Shown here in pieces: positions 39,344-47,152 of a stretch of DNA of 54,446 nucleotides. The translations under genes and the position numbers were made by a program. Each line of letters opens with the position of its first letter. The first letter of the stretch is position 1. Origin of the DNA: Nitrospinota bacterium (GTDB lineage Bacteria > Nitrospirota > Nitrospiria > Nitrospirales > UBA8639); assembly GCA_022572725.1 (NCBI GenBank), contig JACZVJ010000006.1, positions 1 through 54,446 on the forward strand, written 5' to 3'. A model generated the notes under the pieces. It was not told the DNA's origin, ran no database searches, and was given only the letters and a program-made list of their open reading frames with translations.

Positions 39344-39770
39344 ACCAAGATCGGGTTTCACCGTAAATCACCCGTTTATTAGGCATTTCTCTTTCTTTCA
39401 GCTAACCCGCCCCGTGAAGGTCCAGAGAACTGCTGTAAAATGAAAGCTCTTGCCCAATCGACTCGAATCTCTTGGTTCCCCTAAGCTTTCTTCTCCGGGC
39501 ATGGTACTCAGCGGTTGCACCCTCACGATTTTTCCCCCTTCCTCCAAAATTATCTGAAGCTTCCTCCCCCACATTGTCTGAAAAATCCAGAACGGGAAAC
39601 CATTAAGGACCAAAGGAAAAAAACCGATACATACTAACAATTAGGGTTAGCCAAAATTTTTGATTCTTTTTGTTTGCACGGATTTCGAGGGATCTCTGAC
39701 CCATCTCTTCCGACAAGACATCAAAAACTCTTCATTCACAAAGGAAAAACCCCAGTAGGAGGAAAGGAGA
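39344..39770. other. Intergenic region Kef to STAS gene
   Basis: No gene or repeat is seen. Short frames have no ribosome-binding site. The right end carries AGTAGGAGGAAAGGAG, the ribosome-binding site of the STAS gene. Confidence 0.5.
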
Positions 39771-40112
39771 ATGACAATCACCCAACGATCCGTGTCTGGT
39801 ACTACGGTCTTAGATATTTCGGGCCGGTTTGAATTCACTGCAAGAAAAGCCTTTACCTCAGCCCTTGAGAAGGCTCAAGAAAAAGCGGGGGGTCATATTA
39901 TTTTGAATTTCCAAGCTGTCCCGTTCTTGGACAGCGCCGCTCTGGGCCTTTTGGCGTTAGCCCACCAAAACTTGAAACTCAAAAATGGCCGGTTAAGCAT
40001 CGCCAACCCCCAAACCTATGTTCACAAAGTTCTTGAACTGGCAAATTTCCAAAAATTTATCCCAATTTACCAAAGTGTGGATGAAGCCGCTTCATCGCCG
40101 GCGATGGCGTAA
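39771..40112 (+). CDS. STAS-domain protein (anti-sigma-factor antagonist type)
   Basis: The 113-residue single STAS domain has the anti-anti-sigma signature 'LNFQAVPFLDSAALGLL', with S55 as the likely phosphorylated serine. Such proteins switch partners with a serine kinase/anti-sigma factor. No partner kinase is in the window. The ribosome-binding site AGGAGGAAAGGAG is strong. Two receiver-domain genes follow on the same strand after a 402-base gap. Confidence 0.92.
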   Translation: MTITQRSVSGTTVLDISGRFEFTARKAFTSALEKAQEKAGGHIILNFQAVPFLDSAALGLLALAHQNLKLKNGRLSIANPQTYVHKVLELANFQKFIPIYQSVDEAASSPAMA

Positions 40113-40514
40113 GGATCGGTCATAGCGGGTGTTGTGGGGAAGAGACTAGCCACCTGGAACCCCAGCCTCAAACCCACCGGTACGGGGATTTTAACTCTAG
40201 CAGGCTGCTGGAAAAAGCCTGCGTGGGGGGCTGCTCAAAGGGAGCAAGGCCCTAGCGCACTGGTTTAAATCCCTGGGCCCCCACTTACTCGCACGAGGAT
40301 GGCTGGAGGCCAGGCTTTGATTGACGCCTTGCCCCTCCAAGACGGCTCTCACCCTGCGTCTGGAAAGGCACGCGCTGAGCCATCTCAGCCATGGGGAATT
40401 TTGGGTGGTCAGGAAGCATTCGTCACGCCACTAGCCTCCAATGACTAAGTTCAAGTCCTGACCGCTCGGCGTTAACCCGTTTTAGCGGGAGTCCACAAAG
40501 AACGAGGTGACCAC
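40113..40514. other. Intergenic region STAS to receiver gene, with a repeat end
   Basis: No gene. It contains a single end of the CTAGCAGG repeat at 40197-40217 (annotated separately) and otherwise unassigned sequence. The ribosome-binding site of the receiver gene is at the right end. Confidence 0.5.
40197..40217. repeat. Solo end of the CTAGCAGG palindromic repeat
   Basis: CTAGCAGGCTGCTGGAAAAA matches the left end of the repeat at 9745-9956 with three differences. I find no matching right end within the next few hundred bases, so this is a decayed or truncated copy. Confidence 0.6.
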
Positions 40515-40877
40515 ATGGCAACAATTCTTCTTATCGAGGATGATGAGCCGGTTCGGTGCATGTTGCGAGAAACTTTGGAATCGGCAGGTCACATGGTGGT
40601 TGAATCAAAAAATGGATGCGAAGGTGTGGATCTCTATCGGGCACATCCGACCGACCTGGTGATTTGTGACTTGGTGATGCCGGAGAAGGGAGGGATCACC
40701 GTCATTCGAGAATTGACCAACGATTTTCCCGCTCTGAAGGTCATTACCATGTCCGGGTTCACCCGTGAGGTAGGTCCAACCACGCTCGGGTTTACCAAAC
40801 AACTCGGGGCCGTCTGCGCATTGACTAAGCCATTTGAACTTTCTGAAATGCTCGAGGCCGTCCAAAATGCCCTCTAG
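40515..40877 (+). CDS. Single-domain response regulator (CheY-like receiver)
   Basis: The 120-residue protein is a bare receiver domain: acidic E8-D9-D10, phospho-acceptor D52 in 'LVICDLVMPEKGG', S80 in 'VITMSGF' and K105 in 'ALTKPFE'. There is no output domain, so it must act by binding a partner. No histidine kinase gene is adjacent. A second receiver gene follows 106 bases downstream. Confidence 0.94.
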   Translation: MATILLIEDDEPVRCMLRETLESAGHMVVESKNGCEGVDLYRAHPTDLVICDLVMPEKGGITVIRELTNDFPALKVITMSGFTREVGPTTLGFTKQLGAVCALTKPFELSEMLEAVQNAL

Positions 40878-40983
40878 TTTGACGTTGAAATAGGCTGCCC
40901 CAGGCTTATTCATCCGTAGGATTCCATAAGAACTGCCAACGATGCGACGAGGCCTGAAGCCTGAGCTACTGCCCTCCCCTTAA

Positions 40984-41628
40984 ATGAGCCAGAAAATGAT
41001 GAGCCAAATTTTGGTAGCTGAGGATGAACCCCTAACACGCCGGACCCTTGTGGCCGCCCTCTCCCAAGACGGATATACGGTGAGTGAGGCCGTTGATGGT
41101 ACTCAGGCTTGGCACATTCTTCAAAGTCCGCAGGCTCCATCCCTTGCCATTTTGGACTGGATGATGCCGGGTTTGAATGGCATCGAGCTCTGCCAGGCAC
41201 TCCGAAACAGCGCAGGCTCCCAGAACACCTATCTCATTCTTCTTACATCCAAAGGTGAGCACAAAGACATCGTGACTGGATTGGAGGGAGGGGCGGACGA
41301 CTACATGGTGAAGCCTTTTGATAGTGAGGAATTGCGGGCTCGCGTTCGGGTAGGACTCCGGGTGGTGGATTTACAAAGGGGATTAACTCGGCGTGTTCGG
41401 GAACTGGAGCAGGCGCTTGTTCAAATAAAGCAGCTACAAGGTCTCCTGCCCATTTGTTGCTATTGCAAAAAGATCCGAGACGATCGAAATTACTGGCGGC
41501 TGGTGGATGAATACCTTTCCGAACACGCAGCGATCAAATTCAGCCACGCCATTTGCCCAACCTGTTATAAAACAGAATTGGCGCCGCAACTCAAAGCCTT
41601 AAAATCAGGGGTCCCTCCAAGGGCTTAA
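40984..41628 (+). CDS. Response regulator with C-terminal CxxC/CxxC module
   Basis: The 214-residue protein has a receiver (D58 in 'LAILDWMMPGLNG', T88, K110 in 'YMVKPFD'), a helical linker (about 128-152) and a C-terminal module 'LLPICCYCKKIRDDRNYW' ... 'FSHAICPTCYKTE', with cysteines C158, C161, C191 and C194 that could bind zinc. This module is often found at the end of receivers and sensor kinases in diverse bacteria; its function is not established. ATG codons at residues 1, 5 and 6 are all possible starts. Confidence 0.9.
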   Translation: MSQKMMSQILVAEDEPLTRRTLVAALSQDGYTVSEAVDGTQAWHILQSPQAPSLAILDWMMPGLNGIELCQALRNSAGSQNTYLILLTSKGEHKDIVTGLEGGADDYMVKPFDSEELRARVRVGLRVVDLQRGLTRRVRELEQALVQIKQLQGLLPICCYCKKIRDDRNYWRLVDEYLSEHAAIKFSHAICPTCYKTELAPQLKALKSGVPPRA

Positions 41629-41758
41629 TGGTCAGGAATCCCACCCTCTCTTCTGGGAGGGACCCCATCCAGGCTATGGAACTCTATCCCATCCCACATT
41701 TCTCCCGGCCTTTTTCACCAAGGACCTTGGGGTCAGCGTTCCCAGTTTGAACCCGAGG

Positions 41759-42553
41759 TTACCTACCCCCTGTGGGGTTGCCGTTAGGAGTGTCCCCGAC
41801 ATTTTGAAGAGCCCACATGGCCCACAAATGTACGAGTGGTGTCGGGTCCGTATTAGCGGCCTTCTGGAGAAAGGGAAGGTCAGCCCGCCCTCCGAGCTTT
41901 CCAATTCGAAACGCAGCCTCGGTCCGGACACCCACATTCCCATCGCGCAGGAGCCGCTTCCGAAGAGCCGGAAGCGCACGGGGATCCCCCAGCTCCCCAA
42001 GCGCCGCAACGGCGCCTTGGCGCACCCGGGCATCTCGATCCCCAAGCGCGCTCAGCAAGGCCGGATAGGCAGAGGTTCCTTCCAATTGAGCTAAGGCATG
42101 GACTGCCGATCGTCGGCTCTCGAGTTCTCCTACGGCCAACGCTTCGATGAGTACCTCAATGACAGGCTGTCGGGTGCCAATCTTTCCCAACGCCTGAGCA
42201 GCAGCCCTTTTGACCGCCGGCCTTTCGTCTCCTATGGCTCCGACCAAAGCCATTGCAGCCTGGGTATTCACGTCCTCCTCGCCAATCTCACCCAAGGCCC
42301 ATGCACTGTACTCACGGACCACCGGGTCGGGGTCCCCCAATCCCTTGACCAGGGCTGGCACACCGGCGGAGTGTCCAATTTTCCCCAATGAAAGGGCGGC
42401 TGTTCGACGAACATCAGGATGGGGGTCTCGGAGAAGCTCAACAAGGTGAGCCGTCACTGTGAAGGGGTCATTAACCGAAGAGGCAGCCTGACAACCCGCC
42501 CATGTGGCTAGGAGCAAAAGAGAAAGGGCCAAGGAGACGGGACGAAAGGACAC
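41759..42553 (-). CDS. HEAT-repeat (PBS lyase-like) secreted protein, possible lipoprotein
   Basis: The 264-residue protein is made of about seven HEAT/PBS-lyase-type repeats, each with the 'DPDPVVREYSAWALGEIG' pattern (for example 'HPDVRRTAALSLGKIG' and 'RDARVRQGAVAALGELG'). The N-terminus 'LALSLLLLATWAGCQA' is a signal peptide with a cysteine, so it may be a lipoprotein, although Trp at the -3 position departs from the usual lipobox. It would act as a protein-binding scaffold at the envelope. It lies 19 bases downstream of the TatA-like gene, probably in one transcript. Confidence 0.88.
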   Translation of the reverse strand: MSFRPVSLALSLLLLATWAGCQAASSVNDPFTVTAHLVELLRDPHPDVRRTAALSLGKIGHSAGVPALVKGLGDPDPVVREYSAWALGEIGEEDVNTQAAMALVGAIGDERPAVKRAAAQALGKIGTRQPVIEVLIEALAVGELESRRSAVHALAQLEGTSAYPALLSALGDRDARVRQGAVAALGELGDPRALPALRKRLLRDGNVGVRTEAAFRIGKLGGRADLPFLQKAANTDPTPLVHLWAMWALQNVGDTPNGNPTGGR

Positions 42554-42572
42554 GTGGTGACAGGCAAGTGGT

Positions 42573-43388
42573 TTAGGAGGTGGGTGGAGGTTCCTTCGGT
42601 AAGAGTGGTTGCTTGACCAACTCTACCGACTCCTCAACCTCTTTTTGTGCCGCTTCAAGTTCTGCTTGGATCGTTCGCATCTCCGGGTCAATGGTGTTTC
42701 TGACATCGGCCGTAGCCTGACGAAAAGTGCGTAGTGCACTTCCCAAGCCCTCGCCAAGGCTTTGGAGATCCTGCGGGGAAGTGCCAGTCGTTCCCTTGGC
42801 GGCGTTGGCTTGCATAGCAGCCCTTTGCGCTTGAACCCGTGCGACCGCTTCTTTATTCACAATTGCAGAGGGTCGCTTGGATCCTGGTTTCTGGACAGCC
42901 GTGGGAGGGAGGGGAGGATACTGGGCCTGCGGTTGGGGAATCTTAGCCTCCGCTCGCTGCTCCATGCTGATGGGCTGATGAGCCGGTGGAGGAGATGGGG
43001 TTGCAGGTGAGGACGCAGCAGGTTGAGAGCCCTCCACTGGTTGAGGGGGCGGAACAGGCTCAGGCCGGACCCCGCTATAGGCTTGTGCGGCTGTTGTCCC
43101 TGGCGTTTGTTCGGGACCTGGCTGGAATGGCTGGGAACCGCTCTGCGCCACCTGGGAAGCCGGCTCGGCTGATTCCGGGGTTGAAAGGGTCGCAGGTTGG
43201 GATTGTGGGTCCGGCAACGCGGCTGGCTGAGAGTCGGCCGCTGGCGAAGCATCCTGGACTTCCTTTTTAAACCCCTTTAGAGCCTTTCCTATCCCCTCAC
43301 CAATTTGGGGAAGGCGACCAGCCCCAAAAATGATTAACACGATCACGCAGATGATTATTAACTCAGGGAAACCCAGTGTCCCAAACAT
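42573..43388 (-). CDS. TatA/TatB-like protein with a long Pro/Gln-rich extension
   Basis: The first 50 residues are a TatA/B domain: a membrane helix ('FPELIIICVIVLIIFGAGRL') and the amphipathic 'IGEGIGKALKGFKKEVQ'. The next 140 residues are rich in Pro, Gln, Ala and Ser and look disordered. The last 80 are helical ('RTIQAELEAAQKEVEESVEL'). At 271 residues it is far longer than TatA (60-100) and longer than TatB (about 170). Members of this family form the Tat translocation channel with TatC, which is not in the window. Whether it works as TatA, TatB or both is open. Confidence 0.85.
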   Translation of the reverse strand: MFGTLGFPELIIICVIVLIIFGAGRLPQIGEGIGKALKGFKKEVQDASPAADSQPAALPDPQSQPATLSTPESAEPASQVAQSGSQPFQPGPEQTPGTTAAQAYSGVRPEPVPPPQPVEGSQPAASSPATPSPPPAHQPISMEQRAEAKIPQPQAQYPPLPPTAVQKPGSKRPSAIVNKEAVARVQAQRAAMQANAAKGTTGTSPQDLQSLGEGLGSALRTFRQATADVRNTIDPEMRTIQAELEAAQKEVEESVELVKQPLLPKEPPPTS

Positions 43389-44099
43389 ACACAGGCCATC
43401 ATCCAGAGGTTTTTCTCACTACATCGCTTTGGTAAGCTAAAATCTATCTTCTCGGGACGGTTGGTGTCAACCTGCCACCCACCCGGGGCGCTGAGACCTG
43501 AAGTACGCCCTATCCGTGTAAAAGCCTAGAGCGCAACCCAACTATCGGATCAGGTGCAAATTTGGTGGAGTGTGGGGTGAGGGACAAAGGGCACATGCCA
43601 GGATAAGCGCCACTGGTGACGTTCACCCACGTGCGGAGGCCAGGTGCGCCGGATTCCCCTCTTTGTCAAAGAGGGGCGAGGGGAGATTTTCTCCTGTACG
43701 CCTCATGGCTAGGCGACGCACATGAGGGGCACACGGCCCCGCCTCATGTCCGTCCTGCCCAGTCAGGGCCTGCAAGGGAGAATGGTTTTCTGCTCTCCGC
43801 GGGCACGCTTGCTTGGAAAATGGGGACTGGCTACGGTACAGAAGGGGGACATCCCTGATTAGGACAGTCCCCACCGGTGCCTGTCCCCATTTTCATGATG
43901 CAGCCTCTCCTGCCCGACGACACTGGAGAACGGGCACCCCTTGCCAGGCTGGGTGGGAACCCTCCCATTCTTCTTCTCCCGCCGCTCACGATCGACGGCG
44001 CAATAGACGCGGCACACAAAAAGGGACCCACGGGTGTCTTCCTCCACCGACATGGCTCTTGATTCCAATTACTCAATGATAGTGTGTTTGAAGACTCGC
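43389..44099. other. Intergenic region with short hairpin repeats
   Basis: No gene is evident. It contains a perfect 9-bp hairpin CCCCTCTTT/AAAGAGGGG (43656-43676) and a REP-like inverted pair (43816-43894), annotated separately. The rest is unassigned. Confidence 0.5.
43816..43894. repeat. REP-like inverted pair
   Basis: GAAAATGGGGACTGG at the left faces CTGTCCCCATTTTC at the right; extended, 18 of 21 positions match. A smaller hairpin with GGGGAC/GTCCCC lies between. This GGGGAC-type palindrome resembles REP sequences moved by Y1-type REP transposases, but none is encoded here. Confidence 0.55.
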
Positions 44100-44576
44100 A
44101 TGGTAGAATTCAGAAACATGTCCTCGACCCCACCGCCCCAAGTCCCTCAATTCCGGATTACCTTATTTTATGGTCCGGAAAAAGATGGGGCCACCCCTGA
44201 TACCCTTTACTGTGTGTTCAATCTAAAAAAGCGGAGTTGGAAGGGCGGGGTTCAGGTCCTTGTCGAAGTGGAGGAAGCACAGCTTGCTCGAGCCCGGCAA
44301 CACCTGAATTTTGACGAATGGTTGAACAAGACCCTGGCCCTTGTACCGGATTCTGAACGACAGAACTACGCCCAACTGGGCCAAGACCTGTTTGTCCAGC
44401 AGATTTGCCAGACAAAACTCCAATTGGCATTGAACGTGGGGATTCGTCAGGAGAATAGTCGATTGGCCAGTGACTTCTTGGTCTCCGAGCTTGAGGAAGC
44501 GTTGGGGGAGGACGGGGCCCAGGTCAAAGCCCAAATCCTTCGAGAGCTTGATGTCCCGGGAGAGTCAGAGGGATGA
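44100..44576 (+). CDS. Hypothetical cytoplasmic protein
   Basis: The frame is open from 44034 to 44576. The start is uncertain: ATG 44100 (158 residues, used here) and ATG 44118 are both possible and neither has a ribosome-binding site. The body has a beta-rich first part ('QFRITLFYGPEKDGATPDTL', 'VQVLVEVEEAQLARARQHL') and a helical second part ('QLALNVGIRQENSRLASDFL'), acidic at the end. No signal peptide, membrane helix or cysteine cluster. I do not recognise the family. Confidence 0.55.
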   Translation: MVEFRNMSSTPPPQVPQFRITLFYGPEKDGATPDTLYCVFNLKKRSWKGGVQVLVEVEEAQLARARQHLNFDEWLNKTLALVPDSERQNYAQLGQDLFVQQICQTKLQLALNVGIRQENSRLASDFLVSELEEALGEDGAQVKAQILRELDVPGESEG

Positions 44577-44606
44577 TTATTGGGGAACTCCAAATCTCGG
44601 TACGGG

Positions 44607-44612
44607 TATAAT
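44607..44612 (+). promoter_or_regulatory. Consensus -10 box before the small secreted protein gene
   Basis: TATAAT lies 91 bases before the ATG at 44703. No -35 hexamer stands out at the right distance. Tentative. Confidence 0.35.
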
Positions 44613-44702
44613 ACAATCAAGGTGGTTTTCTCGACCAGGTTCGTAGGGTTTCACGGACCAATTGACCATACTTTCAACCAAACCTACAGGAGGAAGGGTG
44701 TA

Positions 44703-45107
44703 ATGAAGAGGAACAGGGCCTATTTCTGGAACATTCGGCTATCGTGGGGAAAACACCTGCTTGTGAGTGCCATCATTCTGGCCTTATGCAATTTCACTAT
44801 TCCTTGGGGAAGCTTCGCCGCGGCGGCGGGAGGGGATGACCAGAGCCCTGCCATGGATGCAGGGTTAGGTTTGGCTGGCGCTATTTTGACCTTTCCATAC
44901 GGAGTAGCGAAAATTCTGTATGCTGCGGTAGGCGGAATTGTGGGGGGATTCACTTGGGCCTTGACTGGGGGAGACGTGGAGACGGCGAAATTGATTTGGG
45001 AACCAAGTTTTTATGGCACCTACGTCATCACCCCCGATCACCTCCGGGGAGAGGAGCCCATCCGGTTTATGGGGGTCCCTCCCTATGAAGATCCCATTTT
45101 TGAATAA
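44703..45107 (+). CDS. Small secreted protein of unknown function
   Basis: The 134-residue protein begins MKRNRAYFWN and has a hydrophobic segment ending in 'ILALCNFTIPWGSFAAAAGG', a likely signal peptide. A Gly/Ala-rich hydrophobic segment ('GLGLAGAILTFPYGVAKILY') and a soluble tail 'WEPSFYGTYVITPDHLRGEE' follow. The frame is open to 44580, but ATG 44703 has AGGAGGAAGGG before it. I do not recognise the family. It stands just before a peptidase C26 gene (29 bases). Confidence 0.75.
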   Translation: MKRNRAYFWNIRLSWGKHLLVSAIILALCNFTIPWGSFAAAAGGDDQSPAMDAGLGLAGAILTFPYGVAKILYAAVGGIVGGFTWALTGGDVETAKLIWEPSFYGTYVITPDHLRGEEPIRFMGVPPYEDPIFE

Positions 45108-45136
45108 CCCTTCGAAGAAGAGGTACTTCACAACCT

Positions 45137-45883
45137 ATGAAGCCCATCATTGGGGTGACGCCGGACTTCAATGCCGGTGATCGGCAAGATATGGGGGGGC
45201 GAGAGCCAACCTATTTTTTGCGTGCTCGCTACCTGCAAGCGATTGAACACTCTGGGGGCATCCCCCTCATGCTTCCCCTGATTTCCGATTCCAGAGGGCT
45301 TCGGAGAATCTTGTCACAAGTCAGCGGCATCCTGATCACCGGAAGTGGGTCCGACCTCGCACCAGAATTGTATGGAGAGCAGCAGCGCTTCAAGTTCCGC
45401 CTGATGAGCCAAGCCCGCAGCACACTCGAGTTACGTATCACCAAATTGGCCTATCGAAATCACGTACCGATCCTGGGCATCTGCGGTGGGATACAATCTC
45501 TTAATGTAGCTCTGGGAGGGACCTTGGTCCAAGATATTCCTATGGAACTCAACACCTCCGTTCCTCATCAGCCTGCAGGTTCGGCAACTAAGCTGGCCCA
45601 CCCCGTTCAAGTTGCTCCCCGAAGCCTGCTCCGTCGCATTACAGGGAGAGCTACCATTCATGTGAATAGCTCTCATCACCAATCCATCAAACGAGTAGCT
45701 CCACCCCTTCTCCAAACTGCCGTGGCTCCTGACGGAGTCGTCGAGGCCGTGGAGGCACAAAACCGGAGGTTTTGCTTGGGGGTGCAATGGCATCCGGAGT
45801 ACCTCTACGACCGCGATCCAATCCAAAAGCGATTGTTTCACGCCTTTGTCCGAGCCGCAGAAAGATTTTTCTCAGACGTCTAA
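45137..45883 (+). CDS. Gamma-glutamyl-gamma-aminobutyrate hydrolase family protein (peptidase C26)
   Basis: The 248-residue class I glutamine amidotransferase-like protein has the catalytic cysteine C116 in 'ILGICGGIQSLNVALGG', and H219 and E221 in 'GVQWHPEY'. The start 'MKPIIGVTPDF' is typical of PuuD-like enzymes, which hydrolyse gamma-glutamyl amides. Substrate is not certain, and no other polyamine gene is nearby. The stop is four bases before the second palindromic repeat (45887-46055), which could serve as its terminator. Confidence 0.93.
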   Translation: MKPIIGVTPDFNAGDRQDMGGREPTYFLRARYLQAIEHSGGIPLMLPLISDSRGLRRILSQVSGILITGSGSDLAPELYGEQQRFKFRLMSQARSTLELRITKLAYRNHVPILGICGGIQSLNVALGGTLVQDIPMELNTSVPHQPAGSATKLAHPVQVAPRSLLRRITGRATIHVNSSHHQSIKRVAPPLLQTAVAPDGVVEAVEAQNRRFCLGVQWHPEYLYDRDPIQKRLFHAFVRAAERFFSDV

Positions 45884-45886
45884 AGA

Positions 45887-46055
45887 CTAGGAGCCTGTCC
45901 AAGATTAGACGGATCTATTGCGGTTGCGCTGGATTTGGCCAGATCTTCCGATCCTTTTCGTTCAATAGGCCCCACTATTCGCCTCAAACGATCGAAAAAT
46001 CTGACTCAAACCAGCACACCCTCGCGACGATCGCTAATCTCGGACAGGCTCCTAG
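45887..46055. repeat. 169-bp palindromic repeat with CTAGGAGCCTGTCC ends
   Basis: The ends are inverted repeats: CTAGGAGCCTGTCCAAGATT at the left and, reverse-complemented from the right, CTAGGAGCCTGTCCGAGATT (one difference; the match continues for two more bases). The interior is also roughly palindromic: GCTGGATTTGGCCAGATC pairs with GCTGGTTTGAGTCAGATT reversed. It encodes no protein. It sits exactly in the gap between two convergent genes. The pattern is that of a MITE or a foldback terminator. Confidence 0.75.
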
Positions 46056-46074
46056 AAAACGACATCGCCTCTGA

Positions 46075-46560
46075 TTACCCAAGGCCTGAATCTGTGGATC
46101 CAGGGGGAATGCTTCCAGGGGTTTGTGAACTGGACGGACTTGGGGGCGGATCTTTTTCAGGGGTGGGCACCTCGGCGGAAGGCGCGGGAGTACCTACTGT
46201 GTCCGATTGGGGCGGAGCAACAGGTTTGGGTGGGGGCGGAGCAACAGGTTTGGGTGGGAGCGGAGCAGCAGGTTTGGGCGCGGGAGGAGCGGGCTTGGGT
46301 TTTTCTGGCTTAATTCCTCCTTCCCAATGAGGGCCGGTGTACATGTCGGGTGAAAGGCCTCCTTGTTTCCATTTTTCCTCAAAATCAGCGGCGGCTTTAT
46401 TGGTGGTTTCCCCGGTCCCGACTAGGCGGTTCCAGGGATACATGCTGGGAGAGATTCTGCAAGTGTTGTTTTCCTTCCGTAAATAAAGGGCAATGGGGTT
46501 CCCTCGATAGGGGCCCAAAAAAATGTGGACAGTGCCGACAAATTCAGGAAGGGAACTCAT
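46075..46560 (-). CDS. Hypothetical protein with Pro-rich repeat tail
   Basis: The 161-residue protein (start ATG 46560) has an N-terminal half without recognised domain ('MSSLPEFVGTVHIFLGPYRG', 'CRISPSMYPWNRLVG') and a C-terminal half of Pro, Lys, Ala and Ser with 'PKPVAPPP' repeats. The frame is open to 46653, but the upstream part has no ribosome-binding site; no clear one precedes 46560 either. The tail is encoded by tandem 24-bp units (46209-46280). I do not recognise it. Confidence 0.6.
   Translation of the reverse strand: MSSLPEFVGTVHIFLGPYRGNPIALYLRKENNTCRISPSMYPWNRLVGTGETTNKAAADFEEKWKQGGLSPDMYTGPHWEGGIKPEKPKPAPPAPKPAAPLPPKPVAPPPPKPVAPPQSDTVGTPAPSAEVPTPEKDPPPSPSSSQTPGSIPPGSTDSGLG
46209..46280. 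repeat. Three 24-bp tandem repeats inside the Pro-rich gene
   Basis: Units GGGGCGGAGCAACAGGTTTG+GGTG at 46209-46232, 46233-46256 and 46257-46280 (the third with three differences), plus a decayed fourth to about 46304. On the minus strand they encode 'PKPVAPP(P)' runs. Repeat number probably varies between strains. Confidence 0.8.
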
Positions 46561-46765
46561 GGTCACTTTGAAGATAAGGATAGTGCCATACCAAGTTTTC
46601 CATACGCAAGGCACCTCATCCTCAATACCTAACACTCCATCAAGGGAATACAATCACCGCGCTGCACTTCTCACGTACGTGCTATTCGCCACGGGTGCCG
46701 CCGGGGTATGCAATCTTGCCACCTGGTCTTTTCGGCACCCTCACTTTTAAGAAGATCCGGATTCC

Positions 46766-47152
46766 CTACGCATGACCATGGCGTTCCACCTCCGGGGGAG
46801 TGCTGTCCTGGACTTGCCCGTACTGAAACTCTCGCATGGAATTCAGCGTGAGCGAGCGGCCGCAGCAAATGATTTCCTTGAACCCTGCCCCGCCATCCAT
46901 GATCATGACGCGCAACCCGCAGGAATCGGGGTGCAGCTTTTTTTCATCTAAAATGACGGCGGGAGGAAGGTGGCCTCTTTTCCTCCCTTTCGACCGCTCA
47001 AACGCCGGAACGATGTCTTCTTCGGTCAGTTCATGATCACAGCAGATGATCTTCTCAAATCCTTCTCCCCCACCCATGACCTTGACCAGAAATCCACAAC
47101 TGTCGGGATGGTGTTTGCGCTCATCAATGATGTCGCCTTTTTTTAACGGCAT
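46766..47152 (-). CDS. Tandem desulforedoxin-like protein lacking one cysteine ligand per domain
   Basis: The 128-residue protein is an internal duplication. Repeat 1 contains 'HHPDSCGFLVKVMGGGEGF' then 'EKIICC' (C19, C37, C38); repeat 2 contains 'HPDSCGLRVMIMDGGAGF' then 'KEIICC' (C78, C96, C97). The pattern resembles the desulforedoxin iron site CxxCG...CCG, but the first cysteine of CxxC is replaced (P16 and P75, after a histidine). So each repeat keeps three of four ligands. GGAGG lies 5 bases before ATG 47152; codons at 47164 and 47167 are alternative starts. Iron binding is inferred from pattern only. Confidence 0.6.
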   Translation of the reverse strand: MPLKKGDIIDERKHHPDSCGFLVKVMGGGEGFEKIICCDHELTEEDIVPAFERSKGRKRGHLPPAVILDEKKLHPDSCGLRVMIMDGGAGFKEIICCGRSLTLNSMREFQYGQVQDSTPPEVERHGHA

